A stretch of DNA of 64,000 nt from Verrucomicrobiaceae bacterium (GCA_947458455.1 CANGYJ010000015.1:1-64000); one strand, 5' to 3'; counted from the stretch's first letter, positions 50,702-59,513 are shown. Notes: a model not told the origin generated them from the letters alone. Numbers and translations are program-made.

Positions 50702-51973
50702 ATGAGCACCGATCTGTCCCGTCGCCACTTCGTCACCACGGCCGCGAGCACCTTCCTCGGCGTCACCGCCTCCCGCGTGATCGCCGCCCCCGGCCTGGGC
50801 ACCTCCCCCCTAAAGCAGGCCGCCACCGCCCGCAATGTCATCTACCTTTACATGACCGGCGGCATGTCCCACCTCGACACCTGGGACCCCAAGCCGGACA
50901 ACAAAGACGTGATGGGCCTCACCAAAACCATCAGCACCAACGTCGATGGCATCCGCCTCAGCGAAAACCTCCCGCTCATGGCTCGCCAGGCGGATAAGAT
51001 CGCCATCCTTCGCGGGATGAACTCCACTCAGGGAGCCCACGAGCAAGGTCAGTATTACCAGCGCACCAGCTACACCATGCGCAGCAGCATCAAGCACCCC
51101 AGCATGGGTGCCTGGCTCGAAAAATTCCAAGGCCGTGGCAATCCCACCCTGCCCGGCTCCGTCATGATCGGCAATGACAGCCGCCATCCCGGCGCGGGCT
51201 TCTTTGAGGCTAAATTCGCCCCGCTCATGATCAATGATCCCGAGACCGGCATCGCCAATGTCCGCACCAATTCCTGGTTCACCGAAGGCCGCATGCTCGA
51301 CCGCCTCCAAGTCGCCAAGCAGCTCGACGCCAAATTCGCCGCCACCTACAACGTCAAAAACGTCCGCGCCTACAGCGACATGTATGACGACGCCATCAAG
51401 ATGATGAAGAGCGAGGAATTGAAGGCCTTCGACCTCGATGCCGAAGACAACAAACTCCGCGAAAAGTATGGCCGCGACCGCTTCGGCCAGGGCTGCCTCC
51501 TTGCCCGCCGCCTCGTCGAGCATGGCGTGCGCCATGTGGAGGTCACCTTCGGCTCGTGGGACACGCACAATGCGAACTTCACCCGCGTGCCCGAGCTCGC
51601 CGATGAGCTCGATGCCGCTTTGAGCACCCTGCTTCAAGATCTCGACTCCCGTGGTCTCCTCCAGGAAACGCTCGTCGTGCTCGCCACCGAGTTTGGTCGC
51701 ACCCCCGAGATCAATGCCAACGATGGCCGCGATCATCATGCGCCCGGCTTTAGCTGCGTCCTCGCCGGTGGCGGCGTGCGTGGTGGTCAGGTGTGGGGAG
51801 CTACCGATGAAAACGGCCACAAAGTCGCCGATGGAGCCGTCAGCGTGCCTGATTTCAATGCCACCATCGCCTACGCCCTCGGCCTTCCGATGGACACCGT
51901 CCTCTACAGCCCCTCGAAGCGCCCCTTCACCGTCGTGGACAAGGGTAAGCCCGTGACTCAGATCTTCGGCTGA
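50702..51973 (+). CDS. TAT-exported DUF1501 protein
   Basis: A 423-aa DUF1501 protein, the third in the window. The TAT signal is SRRHFVTTAASTFLGVTASR. YMTGGMSHLDTWDPKPDNKD, GAHEQGQYYQRTSYTMRSS and VVLATEFGRTPEINANDGRDHH are the family metal-site motifs. No DUF1549/DUF1553 gene is adjacent. A terminator follows, and the next gene is a DUF6807 protein. ATG 50702 begins just before the signal. Confidence 0.92.
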   Translation: MSTDLSRRHFVTTAASTFLGVTASRVIAAPGLGTSPLKQAATARNVIYLYMTGGMSHLDTWDPKPDNKDVMGLTKTISTNVDGIRLSENLPLMARQADKIAILRGMNSTQGAHEQGQYYQRTSYTMRSSIKHPSMGAWLEKFQGRGNPTLPGSVMIGNDSRHPGAGFFEAKFAPLMINDPETGIANVRTNSWFTEGRMLDRLQVAKQLDAKFAATYNVKNVRAYSDMYDDAIKMMKSEELKAFDLDAEDNKLREKYGRDRFGQGCLLARRLVEHGVRHVEVTFGSWDTHNANFTRVPELADELDAALSTLLQDLDSRGLLQETLVVLATEFGRTPEINANDGRDHHAPGFSCVLAGGGVRGGQVWGATDENGHKVADGAVSVPDFNATIAYALGLPMDTVLYSPSKRPFTVVDKGKPVTQIFG

Positions 51974-51996
51974 TCCTGATCATCTCACACTCTCAC

Positions 51997-52030
51997 AAAG
52001 CGGCAGGCTCGAAAGGTCTGCCGCTTTTGT
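51997..52030 (+). terminator. Rho-independent terminator after DUF1501
   Basis: AAAGCGGCAG (51997-52006) pairs with CTGCCGCTTT (52018-52027) around an 11-base loop, followed by TGTTTGG. It is 24 bases past the DUF1501 stop. Confidence 0.85.
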
Positions 52031-52074
52031 TTGGCCTCACGCCAGTTTGTTCTCTCCACCGCCGTTCCACCCTC

Positions 52075-53031
52075 ATGAAACTGCCCTCCATCGTCGCTTC
52101 CGTCCTTTTTGTCCTTTCCGTCCCTCCCGCCCGCTCCGCCGACATCACCGCCGAACCATCCGGCTCCGTCGTCCGCTTTGCCATCAGCGGCAAAACCATC
52201 TGCGATTATCAAATGCAGCCCGGAGAGCTTCCCGAAGGTGTGGCCGCGTCTTTTGCTCACGGTGCCCATTTGCATCCCATCTACTCGCCGAGCGGCAAAG
52301 TCGTCACCGGCAATCATCAGCCGGATCATCCCTGGCAGCGAGGCGTTTGGATCGGTTGGACGAAAACGGAGTTTGGCGATTCGCATCCCGATTTCTGGAA
52401 CATGGGCAAGGATGGCAAAATCGCCGCCGAAGTGCGCTTCGAGAAGCTGGAGAAGCTCTGGAACGGCCCCGCAGGCGGTTTCGTGAGTCGGCATGTCTTT
52501 CTCGATCACAGCCACACGCCGGATGAAAAAGTGCTGAATGAGACCTGGGAGGTCACGGTGTCGCAAAAGACGCTCGATGGCACGCTCGCCAATGTCATCG
52601 ACCTCACGAGCACGCAGACCTGTGCGGGCGAAGAGCCTCTCAAACTGCCCAAATACCACTACGGCGGCCTCGGCGTGCGTGGGAACCCGCTTTGGAATCC
52701 TGTCGATGCCGTCACCATGCTCACCAGCGAAGGTCACGACCGCAAAGCGGGCGACAACAGCAAAGCGAAATGGGTTCACCTCGGCGGCGAAGTCGATGGC
52801 ACGCCCACCGGCATCGCCGTGCTCATTCATCCGTCGAATTTCCGCTTCCCGCAGCCGCTGCGTTTGAATCCGAAGAACCCGCAGCTTTGCGTGGCACCTT
52901 CGCAGGATGGCGATTGGGCCATTGAGCCCGGAAAGCCGTATGTGTCCAAATACCGCCTTCTCGTTTTCGATGGCAAACCGGATGCGAAGTGGCTCGAAGC
53001 GCAGTGGCAGAGCTACGCGAAGAATCCCTGA
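52075..53031 (+). CDS. Exported DUF6807 (PmoA-like) protein
   Basis: A 318-aa exported protein. The signal peptide ends near VLSVPPARSAD (residue 22). The DUF6807 hallmark is PIYSPSGKVVTGNHQPDHPW with QRGVWIGW (about 75-105), where the histidines suggest a metal or substrate site. KYHYGGLGVRG and SNFRFPQPLRLNPKNPQ follow. The family is called methane-oxygenase PmoA-like in databases without evidence of such a role. In this phylum it occurs in glycan-degradation gene sets. ATG 52075 directly precedes the signal peptide. Confidence 0.87.
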   Translation: MKLPSIVASVLFVLSVPPARSADITAEPSGSVVRFAISGKTICDYQMQPGELPEGVAASFAHGAHLHPIYSPSGKVVTGNHQPDHPWQRGVWIGWTKTEFGDSHPDFWNMGKDGKIAAEVRFEKLEKLWNGPAGGFVSRHVFLDHSHTPDEKVLNETWEVTVSQKTLDGTLANVIDLTSTQTCAGEEPLKLPKYHYGGLGVRGNPLWNPVDAVTMLTSEGHDRKAGDNSKAKWVHLGGEVDGTPTGIAVLIHPSNFRFPQPLRLNPKNPQLCVAPSQDGDWAIEPGKPYVSKYRLLVFDGKPDAKWLEAQWQSYAKNP

Positions 53032-53034
53032 CCT

Positions 53035-53435
53035 TCAGCCCGCATGCGATTGATCCATTCGTTCGCAAAACTCGCGGAACGCCCCCACTTCCTCGTCCGT
53101 CGCCACCCCGGCCACAATGTGCCCGGCGAGGCTGCGAATGATGTAGGCCTCCTCGGCTGGCAGGGAGAGTTTTTGATCACCAGCGCGATGATCGAAGCAA
53201 AGGTGTAGCCGTTGCAAAAGCAGAACGGTGCCCTGCGATGACATTTGCGGCAAAGGTCAACGGCTTCATCAAGGCGCATCACTTGCGGGTGCAGCAGGTC
53301 CCACAATGCCTTCGTCTTCGCATGACCATCCGATGTGGGCTTGTGCAGCGCGTTTTTCGCCGCACACAGCACGGCATTCTGAGCCGTAACGATGTCCCAG
53401 GTGAAATCTGCCAGCCAGGCTCTCGTCGCGCTCAT
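53035..53435 (-). pseudogene. Small helical protein gene broken by a homopolymer frameshift
   Basis: The N-terminal frame from ATG 53435 reads to CNGYTFASIIALVIK (about residue 88). The frame that follows sensibly is the neighbouring one: KLSLPAEEAYIIRSLAGHIV, then EEVGAFREFCERMDQ, ending at 53035. They join at a run of five T (53170-53174, A on the coding strand). One extra base would give a continuous protein of about 133 aa. So this is either a real mutation or a homopolymer sequencing error. A Cys-rich stretch (DLCRKCHRRAPFCFC) precedes the break. The family is unknown. The gene follows the small one at 53439 by three bases. Confidence 0.7.
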
Positions 53436-53438
53436 GAT

Positions 53439-53633
53439 TCACCCCGCTTTCTGCTGGGAGGTTTTCTTGATCTTTTTCAATTCATTCACACCTGCACTTT
53501 TCAGATAGCCGTGGCCCGTCTTGGCATACACCGGCTCGGCCGCGAAGCGATCCTGCATCGCCAGCCCTTCGGCCATCAATTCCTGAAACAGCGAGCTGTT
53601 CAGTAGTTTCGGATCAATAGTCGTCGTATCCAT
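53439..53633 (-). CDS. Small hypothetical protein upstream of the frameshifted gene
   Basis: A 64-aa protein with Lys-rich C-terminus (NELKKIKKTSQQKAG) and a central MAEGLAMQDRFAAEPVYAK. Its stop is three bases before the next start, so the two were one operon. The size and arrangement resemble a toxin-antitoxin pair, but neither protein has a recognised motif, so this is only a suggestion. Confidence 0.55.
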   Translation of the reverse strand: MDTTTIDPKLLNSSLFQELMAEGLAMQDRFAAEPVYAKTGHGYLKSAGVNELKKIKKTSQQKAG

Positions 53634-53686
53634 GCCCTGAGTTTATCTTCCGCTCCCTTTCTCCGCAATCCCCGAATTCACCCGCC

Positions 53687-56600
53687 ATGACCCGTCTCTT
53701 CCTCGTCCTTCTGCTTTCCGTGTGCTCCGTGGTCAAAGCCGCCGATCTCTTCGATAAACAAAACCTCGCTGCGTGGTGCATCGTGCCGTTTGATGCCGCG
53801 AAGCGCTCTCCCGAGGCCCGGGCCGAGATGCTGGCGAAGATGGGACTGAAAAAAGTCGCCTACGACTGGCGGCCCGAACATGTGGCCGAGTTTGAACGGG
53901 AGATCCTCGCGTATCAGAAGCACGGCATCGAGATGTTCGCCTTTTGGGGCACGCATGACGAGGCGTTTCGGCTGTTTGAGAAGTATAAGCTCCATCCGCA
54001 GCTGTGGGTGATGATGAAGGGCGCCGGCGATACGCAGGAGGCGCAGGTCAAATCCGCCGCGGAAAGTCTGTTGCCCATCTTGACCAAAGCAAAAGCCATC
54101 GGAAGCCAGGTCGGCATCTACAACCACGGCGGCTGGGGCGGCGAGCCGGAGAACATGGTCGCCGTGTGCGACTACCTCAAAAAGAATCACGGCACCGACA
54201 ATATTGGCATCATCTACAACCTCCACCACGGCCACAGCCACCTCGACCGCCTGCCTAAAGCCATTGAGGCCATGAAGCCGCATCTCCTTTGCCTCAACCT
54301 CAACGGCATGGACATCGCAGGCGATACGAAAGGCCGCAAAATCCTCCCGCTCGGCGTGGGCACGCAAGATGTGAAAGTGCTGCGCCAAATCCGCGCCAGC
54401 GGCTACAGCGGCCCGATTGGCATCCTGAATCACACCGACGAAGACGCCGAAGGCCGCCTGCTCGACAACCTCGACGGTTTGAAATGGCTCGTGCCGCAAC
54501 TCGATGATGCGAAGCCGGGCGAGAAGCCGAAGTATCGGACGTGGACGGAGAAAGCGGAGAGCAAAGGGCAGAGAGCGGAGAGTTCCAAACCGGAGAGCGT
54601 TGCGTCATTGAGCGAGGAATTTGGCAAGGCGTTGAAGGGCGGTTGGGTGATCGATGGCGATGCGGAGTATGCGAAGCTGCCGTTCACGGTGGAGTGCCGC
54701 GCGAAGCTGGATGGCAAAAAGGGCTACAACATCCTCGTCGCGTCCGAGACGAAGTCCTCGGCCACGCATTGGGAACTCTACTCGCACGCGGGTCGCGGCA
54801 CGCTGGCGCTTTTCATGCCCGGACGCGGCGGCGATTACGATTCGAAGGTGGCTGTGTGCGACGGCAAGTGGCACGACTTGCTCGCGAGCGTCGATGAGAA
54901 GGGCGTCGTGATGTGGGTGGATGGCAAGCAGGTCGCCACCGTAGAACGGACTTTCCAGTCCGTTCCCAATCCGAATCGGACTGGAAAGTCCGATCTACGT
55001 CTGGCCTTCGGCCGCCTCGTCGAGGGCGGCATCGGCTGCGATGGCCTCATCGACGACGTGCGCCTCTCACGCGGCGTCATGAAGCCACGCAAAGGCAACG
55101 CCCCACGCCTGCGCATGGACAACACCCTCGGCCTCTGGGACTTCGACAACCTCAGCGACATCCTCCCTCCCCCCGCGCCGAAAGCCGCTGAGTTCAAACC
55201 CGACCTCCCGCCGCTCAACAAAGCCGACAACCAGCACTGGCAGGAGTTCGTCAATCGCGAACGCACCTTCGACTTCTACGGCAAGCAGGCTTTGAAGTTC
55301 ATGAATCAAACATTGCCCGATCTCATTCCGCCCTTCCCCGGCATGGACGGCGGCCAGCAAGGCCACTGGGGCAATCAAAACGACCAAGTGACGTGGAAAG
55401 ACGGCCGCTGGGCGGCGAGTGACCTGGGCAATGTGTTCAGCGGTGTCTTCAAAGGCGCGGGGCTGACGATTCCGAAAGCTGTATGCATTCGTCACGGCGA
55501 CCATGCGGCGGTTTTTGATCCTGAGCGCATGTCTTGGCGATTGGAGTGGTCTGGGGGCTTTTTGAAGCTCAATGACAACCGCCACGGTTTCATGGCTGGA
55601 GCACCGCTAGATGGAAAAGTGACCTCCAAAGAGGAACAGCGGCGCCCAGGCACGTATCGCGGCTTTTTTCGACTCGGAGCTGATGCGCTCATCATCACCA
55701 GCGCGATTGATTTGCCATCACCTGCCGCCGCTCAATGGCCGCAATGGATCGAAACGAAGGGTGAACTTGGCACGCAAGCGCCCTTCGCGACGGATCGGAT
55801 CACGATCCCGTTCGAGAATCCGTATGGCACGCTGTTCTTCATCACGGCGCATGATTTCTTCAGCGATGGCACCGCCACCGTCGCCACGATGACTGGCGAA
55901 GTCTGGCTGGTGAAGGGAATCGACGATAAGCTGGAGAAACTGCGCTGGAAACGTTTCGCCACCGGCCTGCATCAGCCGCTAGGCATGAAGATCATCAAGG
56001 ACAAGCTCTACGTGCTCGGCCGCGATCAGATCACCTGTCTGCATGATTTGAATGGCGATGACGAAGCGGACTTTTATGAGTGCGTGACGAATGAAATGCA
56101 GACTTCGCCGGGTGGACATGATTTCATTGTGGGGCTGGAAGCGGACAAGGAAGGAAGATGGTATTTCGCATCGGGGAATCAGGGCGTGTGTCGGATTGAA
56201 GTGGGGCGGGCACTCTTGCCCGCCGAAAGCGCTCCATTGCGGGCAAGAGTGCCCGCATCACTTCAAATCCTCGCCACCGGCTTCCGCAACCCCAACGGGC
56301 TCGGTCTCTCGCCTGATGGCCGTTTTGTCACGACGAGCGTTCAAGAGGGCGATTGGACGCCTGCCACCTCCATCTGTCAGATCGAACTCGGCAAGAACGA
56401 GGGCGCGCATTTCGGCGCAGGCGGCCCGAAGGACGGCAAGCCGCCGGAGCCGGTGCTGATGTACATGCCGCGTGGCGAGGACAACTCGGCGAGCAGTCAG
56501 GTTTTCATTCCTGAGGCAGCCGGGACGGCTGCACCACATTCATGGGCCTCGCTCAAAGGCGACAACAACTTGATCCACCTCTCCTCGGGCGGTGGCAGTG

Positions 56601-57607
56601 CTTGGCTCATGATGCGACAGCAGGTGAAAGATCGCTGGCAGGGCGCGGCGGTGAAGATCAGCGGCAATTTCGACTCCGGACCGCAATGCGCCCGCTTCAA
56701 TCCGAAAGACGGCCATCTCTACGTGAACGGCATGCAGGGCTGGGGCAGCTACACGCCAAAGGACGGCTGCTTCCAGCGCGTGCGCTTCACCGGTGGCGAC
56801 AAACCGGTGCCAGTGGCCTTTGAAGCTCGCGACAACGGCGTGCTTCTCCGCTTCAACCGACCCGTGAAGGACGCCGATGCCGCGACGTGCTTCGCGCAGT
56901 GCTGGAACTACAAATACGGGCCGCAATACGGATCGCCGGAGTATTCGGTGAAGTATGCCGACACGCCCGGCCATGATCCGCTCGAAGTCCGCAGCGTGCA
57001 GAAGCTCGACGGCGGCAAGACGCTCTTCCTCGAAATCCCGCAGATCGTCACCGCCAGCCAGATTCATCTCCGCACCAGCACCGGCCACGACATCTTTCTC
57101 ACCGCCCATGCTTTGGCCGAACCCTTCACCGACTTCCCCGGCTACGCCAAGATCGCCAAAACGAATCACGCCGCCCAAATCGGCCTCGAAGCGCCGACAG
57201 CCAGCAAACCGAACCCCTGGGCCAAAGGCGAAGGTGGTCGCGAAATCGTCATCGAAGCCGCTTTGGGCCTGCAATACGTCCAAAAGCAACTCAAGGCCAA
57301 AGCGGGCGAAAAACTCACCATTCGCTTCAAGAACCCCGATGTGGTGCCGCACAACTGGCTCCTCGCGAAGCCCGGTTCACTGCAAAAGCTCGGCGAGAAG
57401 TGCAATCTCATGATCGCCGACCCGCAAGGCATGGCCAAACACTACGTCCCCGACAGCGGCGACGTCATTGCCTACACCGACATGACGAATCCGAAGGGCG
57501 AGTTTGTGATTCACCTCACCGCGCCGAAGGAAAAAGGCGATTACCCCTACCTCTGCACCTTCCCCGGTCACTGGATGGTGATGAATGGGGTTTTGAAGGT
57601 GGAGTAG
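53687..57607 (+). CDS. Exported multidomain protein: TIM-barrel-like, LamG, DUF6797-like, beta-propeller, cupredoxin
   Basis: A 1306-aa secreted protein. Signal peptide 1-19. Residues about 25-290 look like a TIM-barrel epimerase-type domain (AYQKHGIEMFAFWGTHDEAF, VGIYNHGGWGGEPENM). A LamG-like domain spans about 305-475. DUF6797-like sequence (HWGNQNDQVTWKDGRWAASD) follows to about 680, then a propeller domain of the type called PVC membrane-bound dehydrogenase. The end is an azurin-like cupredoxin: His1222 (VPHNW), Cys1290, His1295 and Met1299 (CTFPGHWMVM), a complete type 1 copper set, suggesting electron transfer. Three unrelated repeats are translated within it: heptamers (about 290-301), a GTAG palindrome (419-438) and a GCGGGCA palindrome (about 840-857). 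The overall activity is unknown. Confidence 0.85.
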   Translation: MTRLFLVLLLSVCSVVKAADLFDKQNLAAWCIVPFDAAKRSPEARAEMLAKMGLKKVAYDWRPEHVAEFEREILAYQKHGIEMFAFWGTHDEAFRLFEKYKLHPQLWVMMKGAGDTQEAQVKSAAESLLPILTKAKAIGSQVGIYNHGGWGGEPENMVAVCDYLKKNHGTDNIGIIYNLHHGHSHLDRLPKAIEAMKPHLLCLNLNGMDIAGDTKGRKILPLGVGTQDVKVLRQIRASGYSGPIGILNHTDEDAEGRLLDNLDGLKWLVPQLDDAKPGEKPKYRTWTEKAESKGQRAESSKPESVASLSEEFGKALKGGWVIDGDAEYAKLPFTVECRAKLDGKKGYNILVASETKSSATHWELYSHAGRGTLALFMPGRGGDYDSKVAVCDGKWHDLLASVDEKGVVMWVDGKQVATVERTFQSVPNPNRTGKSDLRLAFGRLVEGGIGCDGLIDDVRLSRGVMKPRKGNAPRLRMDNTLGLWDFDNLSDILPPPAPKAAEFKPDLPPLNKADNQHWQEFVNRERTFDFYGKQALKFMNQTLPDLIPPFPGMDGGQQGHWGNQNDQVTWKDGRWAASDLGNVFSGVFKGAGLTIPKAVCIRHGDHAAVFDPERMSWRLEWSGGFLKLNDNRHGFMAGAPLDGKVTSKEEQRRPGTYRGFFRLGADALIITSAIDLPSPAAAQWPQWIETKGELGTQAPFATDRITIPFENPYGTLFFITAHDFFSDGTATVATMTGEVWLVKGIDDKLEKLRWKRFATGLHQPLGMKIIKDKLYVLGRDQITCLHDLNGDDEADFYECVTNEMQTSPGGHDFIVGLEADKEGRWYFASGNQGVCRIEVGRALLPAESAPLRARVPASLQILATGFRNPNGLGLSPDGRFVTTSVQEGDWTPATSICQIELGKNEGAHFGAGGPKDGKPPEPVLMYMPRGEDNSASSQVFIPEAAGTAAPHSWASLKGDNNLIHLSSGGGSAWLMMRQQVKDRWQGAAVKISGNFDSGPQCARFNPKDGHLYVNGMQGWGSYTPKDGCFQRVRFTGGDKPVPVAFEARDNGVLLRFNRPVKDADAATCFAQCWNYKYGPQYGSPEYSVKYADTPGHDPLEVRSVQKLDGGKTLFLEIPQIVTASQIHLRTSTGHDIFLTAHALAEPFTDFPGYAKIAKTNHAAQIGLEAPTASKPNPWAKGEGGREIVIEAALGLQYVQKQLKAKAGEKLTIRFKNPDVVPHNWLLAKPGSLQKLGEKCNLMIADPQGMAKHYVPDSGDVIAYTDMTNPKGEFVIHLTAPKEKGDYPYLCTFPGHWMVMNGVLKVE
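54553..54587. repeat. Heptamer array translated inside the 1306-aa gene
   Basis: Five seven-base units (AGCGGAG, AGCAAAG, GGCAGAG, AGCGGAG, AGTTCCA) lie in the linker between the TIM-barrel-like and LamG domains. They encode KAESKGQRAESS. The period matches the arrays at 33048 and 40893 although the unit differs. Confidence 0.8.
54941..54998. repeat. GTAG...CTAC palindrome inserted in frame
   Basis: The 22-base arms GTAG(AAC)GGACTTTCCAGTCCG (54941-54962) and their reverse (54977-54998) differ by one base. A 14-base loop separates them. The element encodes residues 419-438 (ERTFQSVPNPNRTGKSD and neighbours) between two strands of the LamG domain. The GGACTTTCCAGTCC core is shared with the repeat at 13556-13620. 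Confidence 0.9.
56195..56267. repeat. GCGGGCACTCTTGCCCGC palindrome pair inserted in frame
   Basis: Perfect 18-base arms at 56206-56223 and 56239-56256 are reverse complements, and each arm is itself a hairpin. Outer flanks TTGAAGTG and CACTTCAA extend the symmetry to about 56196-56266. It encodes GRALLPAESAPLRARVPAS in the propeller domain. The core is related to the single hairpin at 60880-60897. Confidence 0.9.
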
Positions 57608-57639
57608 ATTCGATTGCGAATCGCAGCGGCTCGGCTCCA

Positions 57640-58086
57640 ATGCGCCGCATGTCCGCCAAACCTGATCCCGCCACGCTGCCTTGCAGTCCCCTCGATGAAA
57701 CCGCCGGGTTGAAATACTTCCCGCGTATGATCGGGAAGATTCGTCTTCATGCCGCTGGCAGGCTGTGGGAGGATTTGCATGCCAATCTGGGCAAAGGCAG
57801 CGATGGGGCGCTGGTGGATTTTCTCCACATCGACTACGCCGAACTAACTGCTCGGGTGCTTCAAGGCGGCACGGATGAGGAAATCCTGCAATGGTGCCAA
57901 GAGCGCAGCCGGCCTCTCAATGACAACGAGAAGCTGATCTGGAACCACTACGTCAAAACACTCGGCTGGAATGATCACATCACAGCCATTCTGGCAAAAC
58001 GAAAAGCGGACGGAGGTCTCGGGGATCGCGATGACATCCAGACCATCGCCCACTACATCGATGTGGATGAGGGAAGGCTGCCTTAA
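57640..58086 (+). CDS. DUF5069 protein
   Basis: A 148-aa cytoplasmic protein (145 aa if the ATG at 57649 is used). The family signature is GLKYFPRMIGKIRLHAAGRL, followed by DLHANLGKGSDGALVDFLHI and WCQERSRPLNDNEKLIWN. DUF5069 is common in Verrucomicrobiota and Planctomycetes, and its function is not known. It ends one base before the convergent GT4 stop. Confidence 0.82.
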   Translation: MRRMSAKPDPATLPCSPLDETAGLKYFPRMIGKIRLHAAGRLWEDLHANLGKGSDGALVDFLHIDYAELTARVLQGGTDEEILQWCQERSRPLNDNEKLIWNHYVKTLGWNDHITAILAKRKADGGLGDRDDIQTIAHYIDVDEGRLP

Positions 58087-59373
58087 TCAGTTTAGGGCTT
58101 CGCGAAGGATGCTTTCGAAGTCCTCGGCCATCTTCGTGGCGCTGAAACGAGCGCGAACGTTGGCGACGCCGGTTTTGATGAGCTGATCGCAGCGTTCACC
58201 ATCGAGGAGGAGGCTTTCGAGGGCGTTGGCGAGGGATTCGACGTGGTCGGGCTCGCAGAGGATGCCGCCGCCGGTGGCCCCGATGAGCTCGGGGAAGGCC
58301 CCGTGATGTGGTTCCACGATGGGCACGCCGCTGGCGATGGCTTCGATGACGTAGAGACCAAAGGCCTCGCCATAGGTGGCGGGTACACTGAAGACGGTGA
58401 GATCGCGGAAGAAGTGGACCTTGTCTTTGAAGTCCAGATTGGGTCGCCACTCGACACGGGCGTCACAACCGGCGGCTTTGAGCTTCGCTTTTTGCTCGGC
58501 GATATACTTTTCGTCCACGGGCGTGGCCGCGCCGCCGATGAGGAGTTTCAGACGAGGCACGCTGCCACGCTTCACGAGGGCAATGTAGGCATCAATGAGC
58601 GTGGTGAGGCCCTTGCCATGAATCATGCGGGCGAAGTAGCCGATGGTAGGCCAGTTCGGATCGGGCGAGGCGGTGGTGAAGCTGGAAGCATCAATGCCGT
58701 TGAACAGGACTTTGATCTGTCCCTCCGTCGCATCGAGTTGCTGGCGCATGTGGCGGGCATAAAACTCACTCGGAGCGATGAACCGGCGCACGCTGCGGGC
58801 GTTCCGCTTCATGGCTTCCCAGCATTGCTCACGATACGGATCGGGCAGCGTGTCGATAAAACTATCCTCGCCTTGCAGCGAGCAGACGACGGGGATGCCG
58901 AGTTCCTTCTCAATGGCTGGCGCGAGGCCGGTGAGGAGGCTGTTGGAGAGCGAGACGACATCGAATTTCCCTACGCCGCGAATCCATTCGAGAAGCTTTT
59001 TCCATTCGCCCCATTGGCGACCTTCGATGCCCAACAGGGAGCCCAAAGTCATCTCACCGAGGGATTTGGCGCTGGTCATGCCCATGCGCTTCGCGGCCTG
59101 TCGGAGGCGTTCGGGCTTATTGAGCCAGTTGTGGACGAATTTCGGCAGCTTGTGGAACCAGGTGAATTTCTGCTGCAAATACAACGAGATGCCTCCGATC
59201 TGCACTGGCAGTTCCTGCGTGCCAAATTCGCGGTCGGTGACCAGCGGCAGATAAAGCGGTGCCATCAGCGCATCATGCCCACGCACCCGCAGCGCCTTGA
59301 TCAAGGCGTGATCCCTCAAGCAGCTCCCGCAATGGAAAGTGCCGGTGCCGGGGGTGAGGTGGAGGATGCGCAT
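58087..59373 (-). CDS. GT4 glycosyltransferase
   Basis: A 428-aa GT-B glycosyltransferase. The N-terminal domain starts MRILHLTPGTGTFHCGSCLR, with the donor-proximal Gly loop. GYFARMIHGKGLTTLIDAYI begins the C-terminal nucleotide-sugar domain. VPATYGEAFGLYVIEAIASG is the GT4 EX7E motif, and VPIVEPHHGAFPELIGATGG closes the site. It would add a hexose to a surface glycan or lipid. ATG 59373 is chosen because the six extra codons from 59391 lie inside a long inverted repeat (59380-59498). Confidence 0.9.
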   Translation of the reverse strand: MRILHLTPGTGTFHCGSCLRDHALIKALRVRGHDALMAPLYLPLVTDREFGTQELPVQIGGISLYLQQKFTWFHKLPKFVHNWLNKPERLRQAAKRMGMTSAKSLGEMTLGSLLGIEGRQWGEWKKLLEWIRGVGKFDVVSLSNSLLTGLAPAIEKELGIPVVCSLQGEDSFIDTLPDPYREQCWEAMKRNARSVRRFIAPSEFYARHMRQQLDATEGQIKVLFNGIDASSFTTASPDPNWPTIGYFARMIHGKGLTTLIDAYIALVKRGSVPRLKLLIGGAATPVDEKYIAEQKAKLKAAGCDARVEWRPNLDFKDKVHFFRDLTVFSVPATYGEAFGLYVIEAIASGVPIVEPHHGAFPELIGATGGGILCEPDHVESLANALESLLLDGERCDQLIKTGVANVRARFSATKMAEDFESILREALN

Positions 59374-59379
59374 CGAGAG

Positions 59380-59498
59380 TGACGAAATCAAAATGAGGAA
59401 TGACGAATCAATGACGAAGACCGAATGCGGAGAGATGAAGACGAATTCCGATACGCGTTAGCATGCGGAATTCGTCATTCGCCATTCTGATTTCGTCA
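59380..59498. repeat. Long inverted repeat (TGACGAAATCA arms) upstream of GT4
   Basis: Arms of 29 bases at 59380-59408 and 59470-59498 are inverted copies with three mismatches. The arm begins TGACGAAATCA and holds GAATGACGAAT. An inner GAATTCCG/CGGAATTC pair brings the ends together. It fills the gap between the ilvN stop (59514) and the GT4 start and could end or weaken ilv transcripts before GT4. Confidence 0.85.
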
Positions 59499-59513
59499 TT
59501 CCCGCGCAGCGGG

